From the NCBI GenBank assembly GCA_043743785.1, contig JAYTVW010000027.1:32711-96710 (forward strand): a DNA stretch of 64,000 nt, in the 5' to 3' direction. The DNA comes from JAQTNA01 sp043743785. Lineage in GTDB: Bacteria; Pseudomonadota; Gammaproteobacteria; Burkholderiales; Rhodocyclaceae. Every line of letters starts with the position of its first letter. The first letter of the stretch is position 1. A program made the position numbers and the translations under genes. The notes beneath the pieces were generated by a model. It did not search any database, was not told where the DNA came from, and saw only the letters and a program-made list of their open reading frames with translations. This document shows, one piece after another, positions 31,841 through 42,200 of the stretch.

Positions 31841-33720
31841 GACGGCATGACGGCGGTTTCCGGCGCCGTATTGTCCAGGGGGGCCACCCGGAAGCTACCA
31901 CGTCCGTCGCGTTTGGCCCGGTACATGGCCAGGTCCGCCTGGCGCATGAGGCTTTGCACGTCCTGCCCATGTTGCGGATGGATGGCGACGCCGATACTGG
32001 CGCCGATCTGCAGGTCGGCACCCTCGTCATGGAAGGGGCGGGCCAGTTCATGCACCAGTTTTTCCGCCACCTGCAGGGCCTGTGCCCCATCGTGCAACTC
32101 GTGCAGCACCACGACAAATTCGTCGCCACCGAGGCGGGCCACGGTGTCGCTGGCGCGGACCTGGCCGCTCAGGCGGTGCGCCACTTCCACCAGCAGGCGG
32201 TCGCCGACGGCGTGGCCCCAGGTGTCGTTGACCGGCTTGAAGCCATCCAGGTCGATGAGCAGCACGGCCACTGGCAGGCCGCTGCGCTGGCTATGGGCCA
32301 GGGCTAGTTCGATACGGTCATACAGCAGGATACGGTTGGCCAGTCCGGTGAGCGGGTCGTGGTGCACCAGGCTGCGCAACTGCTGTTCCTGGTGCATCAG
32401 GCGCGCGTTGGCGTCCGCCAGTGCTCTTGTACGCTCCCGTATGCGGTCTTCAAGTTCCTGCTCGGAGCGCTTCAGGCCATCCACCATGGCCTGCTGCGCC
32501 TGCAGGGCCTGGGCGTTGGCCAGCTCCTTCTCAGCCCGCAGGACGTTGATGCGATCTGCCAAGGCAAAGGACAGGAGCAGCATTTCCAAGGCCGAGCCGA
32601 TCTGCATGGCATAGGTAGTAAACCAGTTGGTCGGCAGCCAGTTCAGGTTGCGCAGGCCCAGGGCCGCCACGCCCACCAGCAGCAGTGTCCAGGCCAGCAG
32701 GAAATAGCGGGCTCCCGGGTGGCCCCGCAGCAGGCAGACCACGGCGCCGCTGACGGCCACGGCGGAAAACACGGTGCCGGTAAGGGAGACGAGGATGGCC
32801 GCATCCCGGTAGGGCAGCAAGAGCGGCGAGACGGCGCCGAGGGCAAATATGCCGGCCAGGACCAGGATGGCTTTGTCCAGGGTGGGCACGGTGCGCCGGG
32901 TTTCCAGGAAGCGCCGGGTGAACAGAGCGCCGAAGAGGCCGGTGAGGCCCATGCCGCTGGGCAGGGAAATATTGCCCCAGGCGGGCCAGTCCGGCCACAG
33001 GAACTGGTTGCCCAGGCCGTTCATGGAGGCTTGCGCCACCGCCATGCCGGCAACGAAGAGCACGTAGGACGAGAACAATGGATCCCGCAGGGACAGCCAT
33101 AGCAGCAGGTTGTAGAGCATCAGCGCCAGCAGCATGCCGAAATACAGGGACAACAAGGCGTAGCTTTCCCGGTCGTGGCTGTGGAAGGCCTCGGCGGCCC
33201 ACAGGGTCAGGGGCACGGTCAGGGTGCCGTCGGAAGTTACCCGGAGAAAGAGGGTCTGCTGTTCTCCCTTGGTCAGTTGCAGGGGAAACACCAGGTTGCG
33301 ATGGGGGTAGGGACGCTCGGAAAAGGGTCGGAGGTCGCCGCCGCTCTGGCGACGCCAGGTACCGGTGCCATCCGGTGTAAACACCTCAACCCGATCCAGG
33401 GACGGAAAGGCCGCTTCCAGCAACCAGGGGATGTCCGCCAGGGGGCGTACCGTGAAGCGCAGCCAGTAGGCGGAGCGGGAATAGCCGAAATTTACGTCAC
33501 CCCCCGGCGGCAGGGGCGCAAAGCGGGGCGCTGCGGCGGCTGAGCGGACATCCGCCAGTTCCATCTTCTGGCCCGGATCTTCCAGAAACTCGAGGAAAGC
33601 GACGAGGGCATGACCGTGCCCCTCTTCCGCCTTCAGGATCGGGGCTGCGGCCCAGGCCGGCGAGAGCAGGAATGCCAGCAGCACTGCCAGGCCAAGCGTG
33701 ATCCACGGAGCAAGTTTCAA
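31837..33720 (-). CDS. 7TMR-DISM diguanylate cyclase
   Basis: A 627-residue membrane sensor. Signal peptide, then a periplasmic 7TMR-DISMED2 domain (about 30-180), seven transmembrane helices (about 190-390), a coiled coil (KRSEQELEDRIRERTRALAD) and a GGDEF domain (about 450-615) with HHDPLTGLANRILLYDRI, LIDLDGFKPVND and an intact ARLGGDEFVVVL active site. An RxxD inhibitory site is seen in SGQVRASDT upstream. It should make c-di-GMP in response to an extracellular ligand, possibly carbohydrate. Confidence 0.93.
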   Translation of the reverse strand: MKLAPWITLGLAVLLAFLLSPAWAAAPILKAEEGHGHALVAFLEFLEDPGQKMELADVRSAAAAPRFAPLPPGGDVNFGYSRSAYWLRFTVRPLADIPWLLEAAFPSLDRVEVFTPDGTGTWRRQSGGDLRPFSERPYPHRNLVFPLQLTKGEQQTLFLRVTSDGTLTVPLTLWAAEAFHSHDRESYALLSLYFGMLLALMLYNLLLWLSLRDPLFSSYVLFVAGMAVAQASMNGLGNQFLWPDWPAWGNISLPSGMGLTGLFGALFTRRFLETRRTVPTLDKAILVLAGIFALGAVSPLLLPYRDAAILVSLTGTVFSAVAVSGAVVCLLRGHPGARYFLLAWTLLLVGVAALGLRNLNWLPTNWFTTYAMQIGSALEMLLLSFALADRINVLRAEKELANAQALQAQQAMVDGLKRSEQELEDRIRERTRALADANARLMHQEQQLRSLVHHDPLTGLANRILLYDRIELALAHSQRSGLPVAVLLIDLDGFKPVNDTWGHAVGDRLLVEVAHRLSGQVRASDTVARLGGDEFVVVLHELHDGAQALQVAEKLVHELARPFHDEGADLQIGASIGVAIHPQHGQDVQSLMRQADLAMYRAKRDGRGSFRVAPLDNTAPETAVMPS

Positions 33721-33798
33721 ACGGCGATCCTTTCTTCCATGAACAGGCGGATTGCCCGCAAACCAAGCCGGAATCCTATTACATTTTGCCCCTAGCCC

Positions 33799-34375
33799 CA
33801 GGGCTATCGCTTACGCCGACATCGTAAACCTTGAACGAAAAATTGTTTACAGTCAATGCGTTATGACATTAACCTGTAACCGAGCGAAGAATCGTGTTTA
33901 CTCTCGTCTTTTGAGGAGAGCAAACGATGATGCGGGTAGAGGCATTTTCCGGACTTCCGGAGACCCGCAAAGGTCCGGCGATCCGCTATAGCGTGACTGA
34001 AATTTTGACCTTGGCTGTCAGCGCGATTTTGTGTGGCGCCAATAACTGGATGGAAGTCGCTGACTGGTGCAAGGATCGACGTGGCTGGCTGGGGGACTAT
34101 ACGGATTTTCGCTATAGCCGCGGCACGCCTTCCCATGACACGTTCGGAAATGTGTTTCAGTCGCGCCAGGACCGGCCACTCCGCGCAGAACTTCTCCACC
34201 CTACGAAAATTCGCCCTGACCGCCTTACAAAAGGAAGAAGGCGCCAAAAAAAGCCTGCGCCGTCGTCGCACCCAAGCTGACCTCGATCCCGTCTATCGAG
34301 AAGCCCTTCTCAATCTCGCCTTCCCCCTGGGGGCACCCAAAAAAATCTAGCCCCCCCGCGTAAGCGATTACCCTG
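33799..34375. mobile_element. Internally deleted ISAs1-family insertion sequence
   Basis: A 577-bp unit bounded by imperfect 18-bp inverted repeats (CAGGGCTATCGCTTACGC on the left; complement of GCGTAAGCGATTACCCTG on the right, two mismatches). It contains both ends of an ISAs1-type transposase but lacks the centre. Full-length relatives are about 1.2 kb. No clear target duplication was found. As a terminal-repeat-bearing deletion derivative it could be moved in trans. Confidence 0.75.
33927..34350 (+). pseudogene. ISAs1-family transposase with internal deletion
   Basis: The N-terminal part reads MMRVEAFSGLPETRKGPAIR, ILTLAVSAILCGANNW and RGTPSHDTFGNVF, the DDE_Tnp_1-associated domain of ISAs1 transposases. 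At about 34,160 the frame jumps to the C-terminal part, SAQNFSTLRKFALTALQKEE to LGAPKKI, in the +1 frame. The catalytic DDE core between them is gone, so the product is inactive. Confidence 0.8.
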
Positions 34376-34451
34376 GGCGAGGGGAGCGCAGTAAGTCGCT
34401 GTCGCGACTTTCACGCTAAACTGTCGCCCTTTGTGCAACGCGGGAAAAATC

Positions 34452-34922
34452 ATGTCCGTAGTTCAATGGTCCGAGGGCTTGGCCTTGGGGGTGGCGTCCA
34501 TGGACGACATCCACAAGGAGTTTATCGCCCTGCTGCAGGCCCTGGTGGCCGCCTCCGACGAGGAATTCCTGCCGCGCCTTGCGGCCTTCAATGCCCATTG
34601 TGAGGAACACTTCGACCAGGAAAGCGTGTGGATGAAGGAATGCGGTTTCCCGCCCATCCATTGCCACGAAGAAGAGCACGACAAGGTACTCGCGGTGCTG
34701 AAAGATGTGCAGCAGCGCGTGGCCAAGGGGGATCTGGCCCTGGGCCGTACCCTGGCAAGGGAACTGACCCCCTGGTTCGAACACCACGCTGCCACCATGG
34801 ACACCATCCTGGCGGTGTACATGCAGCAGCAAAACTATGTTGCGGAGCGGGACCTGCTCCAGAAAGGCCGGCCGGCCCGTAGCACGGAGCCCCAGGCCTG
34901 CTGCACCGAGCCAGCCAAGTGA
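34452..34922 (+). CDS. Bacteriohemerythrin
   Basis: One hundred and fifty-six residues; the start ATG at 34452 matches the family. Iron ligands are visible in the usual order: DDIHKEFI, FNAHCEEHFDQESVWM, HCHEEEHDKV and WFEHHAATMD. Two short Cys-containing motifs end the protein (QACCTEPAK). It binds O2 at a di-iron centre in the cytosol, serving oxygen storage, sensing or delivery. Its stop overlaps the start of tcdA (ATGA-type, 4 bp). Confidence 0.92.
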   Translation: MSVVQWSEGLALGVASMDDIHKEFIALLQALVAASDEEFLPRLAAFNAHCEEHFDQESVWMKECGFPPIHCHEEEHDKVLAVLKDVQQRVAKGDLALGRTLARELTPWFEHHAATMDTILAVYMQQQNYVAERDLLQKGRPARSTEPQACCTEPAK

Positions 34923-35821
34923 ACGCCTCCCCGGCGCCTACGGCGACCATACCCCATGACTCTGACCGCCGTTTCGGCGGTGTTGCCCGGCTCTACGGAC
35001 GAGCGGCCCTGGCGCGCTTTCGCACGGCCCACGTCGGCGTCATCGGTATCGGCGGCGTGGGTTCCTGGGTAGCGGAGGCACTGGCCAGAAGCGCCATCGG
35101 CCGGATCACGCTCATTGACCTGGACCATGTAGCGGAATCCAACATCAACCGTCAGGTACATGCCCTGGAACCGGAACTCGGCAAGGCCAAGGTCAGTGCC
35201 ATGGCGGAACGCATCCGCGCCATTAATCCGGATTGTCAGGTGGATGAGATCGAGGACTTTGTCGAGCCGGACAACCTGGAGGCGACCCTGGCCCGGGGCT
35301 ACGACTTCGTGGTGGATGCTATTGATGGCGTGAAGGCCAAGGCGGCCCTCATTGCCTTCTGCCGGGAGCGGGGCATTCCCCTCATCACGGTGGGCGGCGC
35401 CGGCGGGCAGATGGATCCCACGAGGGTGCAGGTACGGGACCTCTCCCGCACCGAGCAGGAACCCCTGCTGGCCCGGGTACGCAAGATGCTGCGGCAGAAA
35501 TACGGCTTCCCGCGTAGCGTGAAACAGAAGTTCCACATCGAGGCGGTGTTTTCCGACGAGCAGATTCGCATGCCCACGGCCGAAGAGGCTGCCTGCGACG
35601 TGGACAGCCACGAGGCTACCGACCCGGCCGGCATCAGCGGCCTCAACTGCGCCGGCTACGGCTCTTCCGTCTGCGTCACCGCCACCTTCGGCCTGGTAGC
35701 CGCTTCACGGGTGCTGCTAGCCCTCTGCGACCCATCTTTTGAAACGCAGAAGCGCAGAGGCGCAGAGGCAGACGAGGAAAAGCAACAGGCAGCGGCAAAC
35801 CAGGATATCCCCGCAGACTAA
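34919..35821 (+). CDS. tcdA: tRNA threonylcarbamoyladenosine dehydratase TcdA
   Basis: Three hundred residues of the E1-like/ThiF family: nucleotide-binding VGVIGIGGVGSWVAEAL (about 38-54), LIDLDHVAESNINRQ, and DFVVDAIDGVKAKAAL. It makes cyclic t6A37 in ANN-decoding tRNAs in an ATP-dependent step. Residues about 273-300 (ETQKRRGAEADEEKQQAAAN) do not belong to the family: they are translated from the left arm of the intergenic repeat at 35739. The true domain ends near LALCDPSF. Confidence 0.95.
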   Translation: MNASPAPTATIPHDSDRRFGGVARLYGRAALARFRTAHVGVIGIGGVGSWVAEALARSAIGRITLIDLDHVAESNINRQVHALEPELGKAKVSAMAERIRAINPDCQVDEIEDFVEPDNLEATLARGYDFVVDAIDGVKAKAALIAFCRERGIPLITVGGAGGQMDPTRVQVRDLSRTEQEPLLARVRKMLRQKYGFPRSVKQKFHIEAVFSDEQIRMPTAEEAACDVDSHEATDPAGISGLNCAGYGSSVCVTATFGLVAASRVLLALCDPSFETQKRRGAEADEEKQQAAANQDIPAD

Positions 35822-35882
35822 GGGCCTCTTACAGACAAGCAGACAACGGTTTTCTCTGCGCCTCCGCGCCTCTGCGTTTCAA
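35739..35882. repeat. Arm-loop-arm repeat, copy A
   Basis: Left arm GAAACGCAGAAGCGCAGAGG..., right arm ending GCCTCTGCGTTTCAA; the arms are inverted complements separated by about 75 bp. The left arm lies inside the tcdA frame. Confidence 0.8.
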
Positions 35883-35912
35883 TTCAGATTTTTTCAGACT
35901 CAAGGAATCTCC

Positions 35913-36341
35913 ATGCCCGTCTTCGAATGGTCTGCCATCTATGTCCTCAGCGTGCCGGAAATGGACAAGACCCACGAGGAGTTCGCCCTGCTCCTCAACG
36001 CCGTGGCCGATGGCCCGGACACGGAACTGCTTGCCCGTTTCGACACCTTCATCGCTCACACGGAGGAACATTTCGCGCGGGAGAACCGCTGGATGCAGGA
36101 ACTGGGTTTCCCGCCGGACCACTGCCACATGGGGGAGCACGAGCGTGCGCTGAAGGTGCTGCAGGCGGTCAGGAAGCGCGTGGCGGAAGCGGACGACTTC
36201 GCCCTGGGCCGGCGCCTGATAGGGGAACTCCCCCTGTGGTTCGACAACCACGCCTCCATCATGGATGCGCCCCTGGCCCACTACCTCAAGGAAGGCGGTG
36301 TGCCGCCTGAGGATGCGGCCAGTTGCGGCGGTTGCGGCTGA
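35913..36341 (+). CDS. Bacteriohemerythrin (second)
   Basis: One hundred and forty-two residues with ligands MDKTHEEFA, FIAHTEEHFARENRWM, HCHMGEHERAL and WFDNHASIMD. It is about as similar to the 34452 protein as expected for an old duplication and ends in a Cys/Gly-rich ASCGGCG tail. The two flank tcdA; repeat copy A lies between tcdA and this gene. Start ATG at 35913, where family similarity begins. Confidence 0.92.
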   Translation: MPVFEWSAIYVLSVPEMDKTHEEFALLLNAVADGPDTELLARFDTFIAHTEEHFARENRWMQELGFPPDHCHMGEHERALKVLQAVRKRVAEADDFALGRRLIGELPLWFDNHASIMDAPLAHYLKEGGVPPEDAASCGGCG

Positions 36342-36352
36342 GGCACCCTCAT

Positions 36353-36378
36353 GTAGGGGCGAACAAGTTCGCCCCTAC
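36353..36378. repeat. REP-like hairpin
   Basis: GTAGGGGCGAA and TTCGCCCCTAC, 11-bp stem, 4-nt loop, GTAG head. Confidence 0.65.
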
Positions 36379-36382
36379 AGCA

Positions 36383-36413
36383 AGAAGGCAGGCCCGCTGG
36401 CCTGCCTTCTTCA
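36383..36413. terminator. Terminator between convergent genes
   Basis: AGAAGGCAGGC and GCCTGCCTTCT form an 11-bp stem, with T-rich ends on both strands; probably serves the hemerythrin gene and the carbonic anhydrase gene. Confidence 0.7.
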
Positions 36414-36429
36414 TTGAGGCGAGTCGGAA

Positions 36430-37209
36430 TTATTCCCCGCCGAGCTGGATCGGACGGGCGTTGACCGGCTGGGTCGGGCGGGCGTTCATGGGGTACATGG
36501 CGCCGAAACGGGCGTACTGGGGCCGGGAGACTTCCACCGGAGTGTTCAGCACCAGCCAGTTCACGCCTTCGGAACAGGGCGGCGTGGTCAAGGAGCCGGA
36601 GAAGTTGTAGTAGCTGCGCTTGGCGGGCAGCAGGTCCGCCGGATTGAAGCTGGCGCCGGCCACGGTCACTTCCTTGCCGGTTTCCTTCGGCAGGTTGTCC
36701 CAGATCTTCTGCACGAAGGCACTTTCCGCGCCCTGCTTGAAGAGCACGCCGACCACGGCCAGTTTGCCCTCCGCGCTCTTGTGCACCATGTGGGCCACCA
36801 TCTCGTAGGACTTGCCGTCGATTTTCTCTTCAGAAGGACGATGAAAGTGGAACTGCTTCAGCTCGTAGGTCTGGCCGCCGATGCTGATGGTGCTGCCACC
36901 ATCCACGTTTACCTGGATGGTGTGGCCGTTGTCGATGATCTTCAGGGCTGAGGGCTTGTAGGCGAAGGCAATGGGGCCAAGGGCCGACTTGCCAGCCTTG
37001 GCCGTGGTGATGTCGATGGGCGACTGAACCTTGCCGATGGAGCAAGTGCCGAAATCCTTTTCCAGCTTGCCCCAGGCGGCGGGGCCGGTTTCCCCTTCGT
37101 AGCTCCAGTGGGGGGCGTGATGCTCCGCCGCGTGCTTGTGTTCGGCGGCGAAAGCGGCAAACGGCAGGGCGGCGGCAATGGCCAGGACGGCGGCGGTGCG
37201 AAGTTTCAT
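36430..37209 (-). CDS. Periplasmic alpha-carbonic anhydrase
   Basis: A 259-residue alpha-type enzyme with a signal peptide (LAIAAALPFAAFAAEHKHAA). Zinc histidines are in QFHFHRPSEE and EMVAHMVHKS, and the substrate-pocket SGSLTTPPCSEGVNW is conserved. Paired Cys (GTCSIGK and PPCSEG) form the family's disulfide. It interconverts CO2 and bicarbonate in the periplasm. The C-terminus carries a short NARPTQPVNARPIQ repeat. Confidence 0.95.
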   Translation of the reverse strand: MKLRTAAVLAIAAALPFAAFAAEHKHAAEHHAPHWSYEGETGPAAWGKLEKDFGTCSIGKVQSPIDITTAKAGKSALGPIAFAYKPSALKIIDNGHTIQVNVDGGSTISIGGQTYELKQFHFHRPSEEKIDGKSYEMVAHMVHKSAEGKLAVVGVLFKQGAESAFVQKIWDNLPKETGKEVTVAGASFNPADLLPAKRSYYNFSGSLTTPPCSEGVNWLVLNTPVEVSRPQYARFGAMYPMNARPTQPVNARPIQLGGE

Positions 37210-37294
37210 GGGTCTCTCCAGGTGCTGTTGTTAAAAGCCCCGGACTTGCCGGGGCCATTGAAGTTTATCAGTTCCCGCTTAGCGGGCAAGCAAA

Positions 37295-39049
37295 TCAGCC
37301 CGCCTTGCCCCAGGAATCCCTGAGGGTCACGGCCCGGTTGAACACCGGCGCACCGGGCTGGGAATCCACCCGGTCGGCGACGAAATAGCCGTGGCGCTCA
37401 AACTGGAAGCGATCTTCGGCCCGGGCATCCTTCAGGGACGGCTCCAGATAGGCGCTGATAAGCGTCTTCGAGGCCGGATTCAGGTCATCCAGGTAGTTGC
37501 GTTCCAGGCCCTCCGCATCGCCTGCGCGGCGAGCGCCAGGATGGGCATAGGCGAAGAGGCGGTCGAACAGGCGGATTTCACACTGGTAGGCATGTTTCGC
37601 CGACAGCCAGTGGATATTGCCCTTGACCTTGTAGTTGTCGGCGCCGGGGGTGCCGGACTTGGAATCCGCCAGGTACTCGCAATGCACGGCGGTGACATTG
37701 CCGGCGGCATCCGTGTCGAAGCCAACGCATTGCAGCACGAAACCGTAGCGCAGGCGCACCATGCTGCCCGGGCGGGGATCCCCGGTGGGTGTTTCGCCGG
37801 GGGGCGACAAGCGGAAGAAGCCCTTGGTCGGCACTTCCATGAAATCCTCCCGCTCGATCCACAGCTCCTTCGAGAAAGGCACCACGCGCTTGCCCAACTC
37901 CGGTTTCAGGGGATGGTTGGGGGCGAAACACTCCTCCTCCTGAGCTTCCGGATAGTTGTCGATAACGAGCTTCAGCGGGTCCAGCACGGCGATCCGGCGC
38001 TCGGCACTCTCGTTCATCACCTCCCGCATACAGTCTTCCAGGATGGTGTACTCGATCCAGGAATCCGACTTGGTCACGCCGTTGCGTTCGTTGAAGAGGC
38101 GCAAGCCTTCCGCCGTGTAGCCGCGGCGACGGGCGCCGGCCAGGGTCGGCAGGCGCGGGTCGTCCCAGCCTTCCACGTGTTTATCCGTCACCAACTGAAT
38201 CAGGCGGCGCTTGGACAGCACCACGTAGCTCAGGTTGAGGCGGGCGAACTCGTACTGGCGGGAATGCCAGGGCAGCACCGGCGCCAGGGCATCCAGCAGC
38301 CAGTCGTAGAAGGGGCGCTGGTCCTCGAACTCCAGGGTGCAGATGGAGTGGGTGATGCGTTCGATGGCATCCTCGATGGGATGGGCGAAGGTGTACATGG
38401 GGTACACACACCACTTGTTCCCCGTGCGGTGATGCTCGGCGTGGCGAATGCGGTAGATGGCTGGGTCCCGCAGGTTGATGTTGGGCGCCGACATATCGAT
38501 CTTCGCCCGCACGATGTGGGTGCCTTCCGGGAACTCGCCGGCACGCATGCGCCGGAACAGATCCAGGTTCTCATCTACAGAGCGATCCCGGAAGGGACTG
38601 TTCTTCCCCGTTTCCGTCAGGGTACCGCGATAGGCGCGCATGTCCTCGGCGGACAAGCTTTCCACATAGGCCTTGCCTTCCTGGATGAGGAACTCTGCGA
38701 AGGCGTACATGCGGTCGAAGTAGTCGGAGGCATAAAAGAGGTTCTCCTTCCAGTCGAAGCCCAGCCAAGCGACCGCCTCCAGGATGGAATCGACGTACTC
38801 CTGCTCTTCCTTCTCCGGGTTGGTGTCATCGAAGCGCATGTGGCAGACGCCATCAAAGTCCCGGGCCAGACCGAAATTCAGGCAAATGGACTTGGCGTGG
38901 CCGATGTGCAGGTAGCCATTGGGCTCCGGCGGGAAGCGGGTGGCGATGCGGCCGCCCCATTTGTTGGTGCGGATGTCCTCGTCGAGGATCTGACGCAGAA
39001 AGTTAGACACGGGGGCGGGGGCCGCGCTGGCGGCTTTGTCCTTGGCCAT
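37295..39049 (-). CDS. glnS: Glutaminyl-tRNA synthetase
   Basis: A 584-residue class I synthetase: signature FPPEPNGYLHIGHAK at about 40-54 (HIGH), the KMSKS equivalent VLSKRRL, and the C-terminal anticodon-binding beta barrels ending in DSWGKAG. It charges tRNA(Gln) directly, so this organism does not rely only on the amidotransferase route for Gln-tRNA. Start MAKDKAASAAPAP with a short disordered leader. Confidence 0.97.
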   Translation of the reverse strand: MAKDKAASAAPAPVSNFLRQILDEDIRTNKWGGRIATRFPPEPNGYLHIGHAKSICLNFGLARDFDGVCHMRFDDTNPEKEEQEYVDSILEAVAWLGFDWKENLFYASDYFDRMYAFAEFLIQEGKAYVESLSAEDMRAYRGTLTETGKNSPFRDRSVDENLDLFRRMRAGEFPEGTHIVRAKIDMSAPNINLRDPAIYRIRHAEHHRTGNKWCVYPMYTFAHPIEDAIERITHSICTLEFEDQRPFYDWLLDALAPVLPWHSRQYEFARLNLSYVVLSKRRLIQLVTDKHVEGWDDPRLPTLAGARRRGYTAEGLRLFNERNGVTKSDSWIEYTILEDCMREVMNESAERRIAVLDPLKLVIDNYPEAQEEECFAPNHPLKPELGKRVVPFSKELWIEREDFMEVPTKGFFRLSPPGETPTGDPRPGSMVRLRYGFVLQCVGFDTDAAGNVTAVHCEYLADSKSGTPGADNYKVKGNIHWLSAKHAYQCEIRLFDRLFAYAHPGARRAGDAEGLERNYLDDLNPASKTLISAYLEPSLKDARAEDRFQFERHGYFVADRVDSQPGAPVFNRAVTLRDSWGKAG

Positions 39050-39229
39050 GGAGGCGATTCCTTGCTGAATTCGATGCCGAGATTGGCGTTGGCCGCCATT
39101 TTAACGGTGGAAGGGCTTTTGTGCGCTGCACCCGCTTGATTGGCACTCAAGTTCCCGCCCAATGTCTCGTTATAGCGGTTCGCGGTATGTTTTGATCGGG
39201 GCACCGGGAACGAACTACTCGGGGGATTC

Positions 39230-42200
39230 ATGCAATCGACAGAAGAGGGGTGGCTGCGCCGCAAGGCGGGCGCGCTGGCGGTATTTGCCGCCGGTGCCTG
39301 TCTGTCTTTGCTCGCCTGGCACTGGACCTTGGACGTGGTGCAGGACGAATCCCGGATCCAGTTCGAGAAAGCCGCCGACGAGGCGGTAGATGGCATTCAG
39401 GCCCGTTTCCGGGTGTACACCACGATCCTACTGAGCACCCGGGCCTTGCTCATGGTGAACGAGGATTTGTCCCGGGCTGGCTTTGAGCGCTTTCTGATCA
39501 ACCTGGACCTGGAACGCAACTTCCCCGGCACCAATGGCGTGTCCTTCACCCGCTACCTGGCCGCAGATCAGAAAGAGCGTTTCGAAGCCCGGGTACGCGC
39601 GGAAGGCCGCAAGGAGAAATTCACCGTCTGGCCGTCTGGCCGGCGCAGCGACTATTACGTCCTCGATTACATCTACCCCCTGGAACGCAATGCCTCGGCC
39701 TTTGGCCGGGACCTGGGGGCGGACCCCGTCCGGCGCGCCCAACAGGAAGCCACCCGGGATGTGGGCCAACTGAGCATCTCCGGCCGGGTGGAGTTTGCCC
39801 AGGCACCGGGGCAGGCCGGGGTGTCCCTGCGCCTGCCGGTGTATCGCCACGGCATGGCCATCGATACACCGGCACAACGACGAGAGGCCCTCATCGGGCT
39901 GGTGGGGGCCGGTTTCTTGATGGATGAACTGGTGGGCAGCGCCCTCCGGCCGGTGCGCGGCCTGACCGTCGGCATACACGATGCCGGCGAGGTGGGCGGC
40001 AAAGCAGAGTCGCCCCGCCCGGATAACCTGCTTTACACCAATGCTGTCGGCGTGACGGATACCCGTCTGGCGCCCCTCGCCCTGACTCGGGATCTGGCGG
40101 TCGGCGGACGCCTGTGGCGCTTCGCCTTCCAGTCCCTGCCGGAGGCCAACTGGAGCCGCCGCCATGGGCTGCCCCTGCAGACCCTGTCCGGCGGCCTGCT
40201 ATGCAGCCTGCTCCTGGCACTCATCATCCAGAACCTCATCGACTCCCGTCGCCAGGCCAGGGCGGAACTGCTGCGCAGCGAACAGGCCCTGGTGGAAGTC
40301 TGCGAAGCCCGGGCCGCCCTGCTGGTGAGCGAAAGCCGCTTGCAGCGCATGGTGGACCATCTGCCCACCGGCGCCCTGTATGTGCAGGGTGAAAACATTT
40401 TCTTCAACCAGGCCCTGGAACGCATCACCGGCTACCAAAAGATAGAACTGCCGGATCTGAACACCTGGTTCGCCGCCCTCTACGGTCCCAGGTCTACGGA
40501 AGTCCGCGCGCTTTACGAAGCGGCCCGCGCAGCCGGCTTCCCCGCACCGGTGGAACTGCCCATCCAGACCCGGGATGACACTACCCGCTTCGTGGAATTC
40601 GCCGCCTATGGCGACGCACAAGGCGAGGTCTGGGTCATCCAGGATATTACCGAGCGCAAGGCGGCAGAAGCCGAATTGCGCCTGGCTGCCAGCGTCTTCG
40701 AGAACAGCAGCGAAGCCATACTCATCACCGACGCCCAGAACCGCATTATTTCGGTCAACAAGGCCTTCGAGACCATCACCGGCTACAGTCAGGAATCCGT
40801 GCGCGGCCAGAATCCGAAACTGCTCAGTTCCGGGCGCCATCCGCCGGATTTCTACCGGGACATGTGGGCGCAGATCAATACAACGGGCCACTGGTCCGGT
40901 GAGATGTGGGACCGCAAGCGCGGCGGCGCCATTTATCCCAAGTGGCTCAACATCAGCGCCATCGCTGACGCCAGCGGCCAGGTGAGCCACTATATGGGGG
41001 TCTTCAGCGACATCACCGAACGCAAGGCGGCAGAGGAACGCATCCAGTTCATGGCCCATTACGACCCCCTGACCCGCCTGCCTAACCGCACGCTCCTGCA
41101 GGAACGCATCAGGGCCGCCCAGGTGGCGGCGGAGCGCACCAGCCACAAATTTGCCCTGCTCTTCCTCGACCTGGATCATTTCAAGACCATCAACGACTCC
41201 CTTGGCCACGCGGTCGGGGATCGGCTGCTGCAGGCGGTGGCCGGGCGTATCGACGGCTGCCTGCGCAAAATGGACACGGTGGCCCGGCTCGGTGGCGACG
41301 AGTTCGTCATCGTCGTCACGGAAACGTCCGGCAACGAAGAGGCCGCCCACATGGCCTCCCGCATACGCCAGACCCTGTGTGAGCCTTACCTCATCGACGG
41401 CCATGCCCTCAACACCACCCCCAGTATCGGCATCAGCATCTACCCGGACGATGGCTGGGATGGCGACGTCCTCATCAAACACGCGGACATCGCCATGTAC
41501 CACGCCAAGGAAGCGGGGCGGAATGAAATTCGCTTTTTCAACCGGGGCATGAACGAGCGGGCACTGGCGCGCCAGGAAATCGAAAGTAGTCTGCACCAAG
41601 CCCTCTCACGGCAGGAATTCCTGCTGCACTACCAACCCCAGATCGATCTGCAGAGCGGTGAAATCGTCGGTTGCGAAGCCCTGGTCCGTTGGCAGCATCC
41701 ACAAAATGGCCTGGTGCCCCCCGGCATATTCATTCCTGTGGCAGAGGAAACCGGCCTCATCCATCCCATCGGCGAATGGGTGCTAAAGGAAGCCTGTCGC
41801 CAGAACGTCGCCTGGCAACAAGCCGGCCTGCCGGCCATCACGGTGGCGGTCAACCTTTCCGCCGTGCAATTCCGCCAGAGCACCCTGCCCGCCGATGTCG
41901 CCACTGTCCTGGCCGAATCCGGTCTGGCGCCCCATTACCTGGAACTGGAACTCACCGAGAGCACCGTGATGAAGAACGTGGAGTCCACCGTCGCCAGTCT
42001 GCACGCCCTCAAGGCCATCGGCGTGACGCTTTCCATTGACGACTTCGGCACCGGCTACTCGGGGCTCTATTGCCTCACACGCTTCCCCGTGGACCGGCTG
42101 AAAATCGACCAGTCCTTCGTGCGTAGCATCGGCGCCGACGGCGGTGACGCCATCGCCATCGCCATCATCAACATGGCCCGCGGCCTGGGCCTGAGAACCG

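Noticed and set aside
33789..34385. Target-site duplication around the ISAs1 remnant
   Set aside because: The 8-10 bp flanking each inverted repeat do not match.
37391..39139. Long open frame opposite glnS
   Set aside because: Antisense shadow of a clear, conserved synthetase gene.
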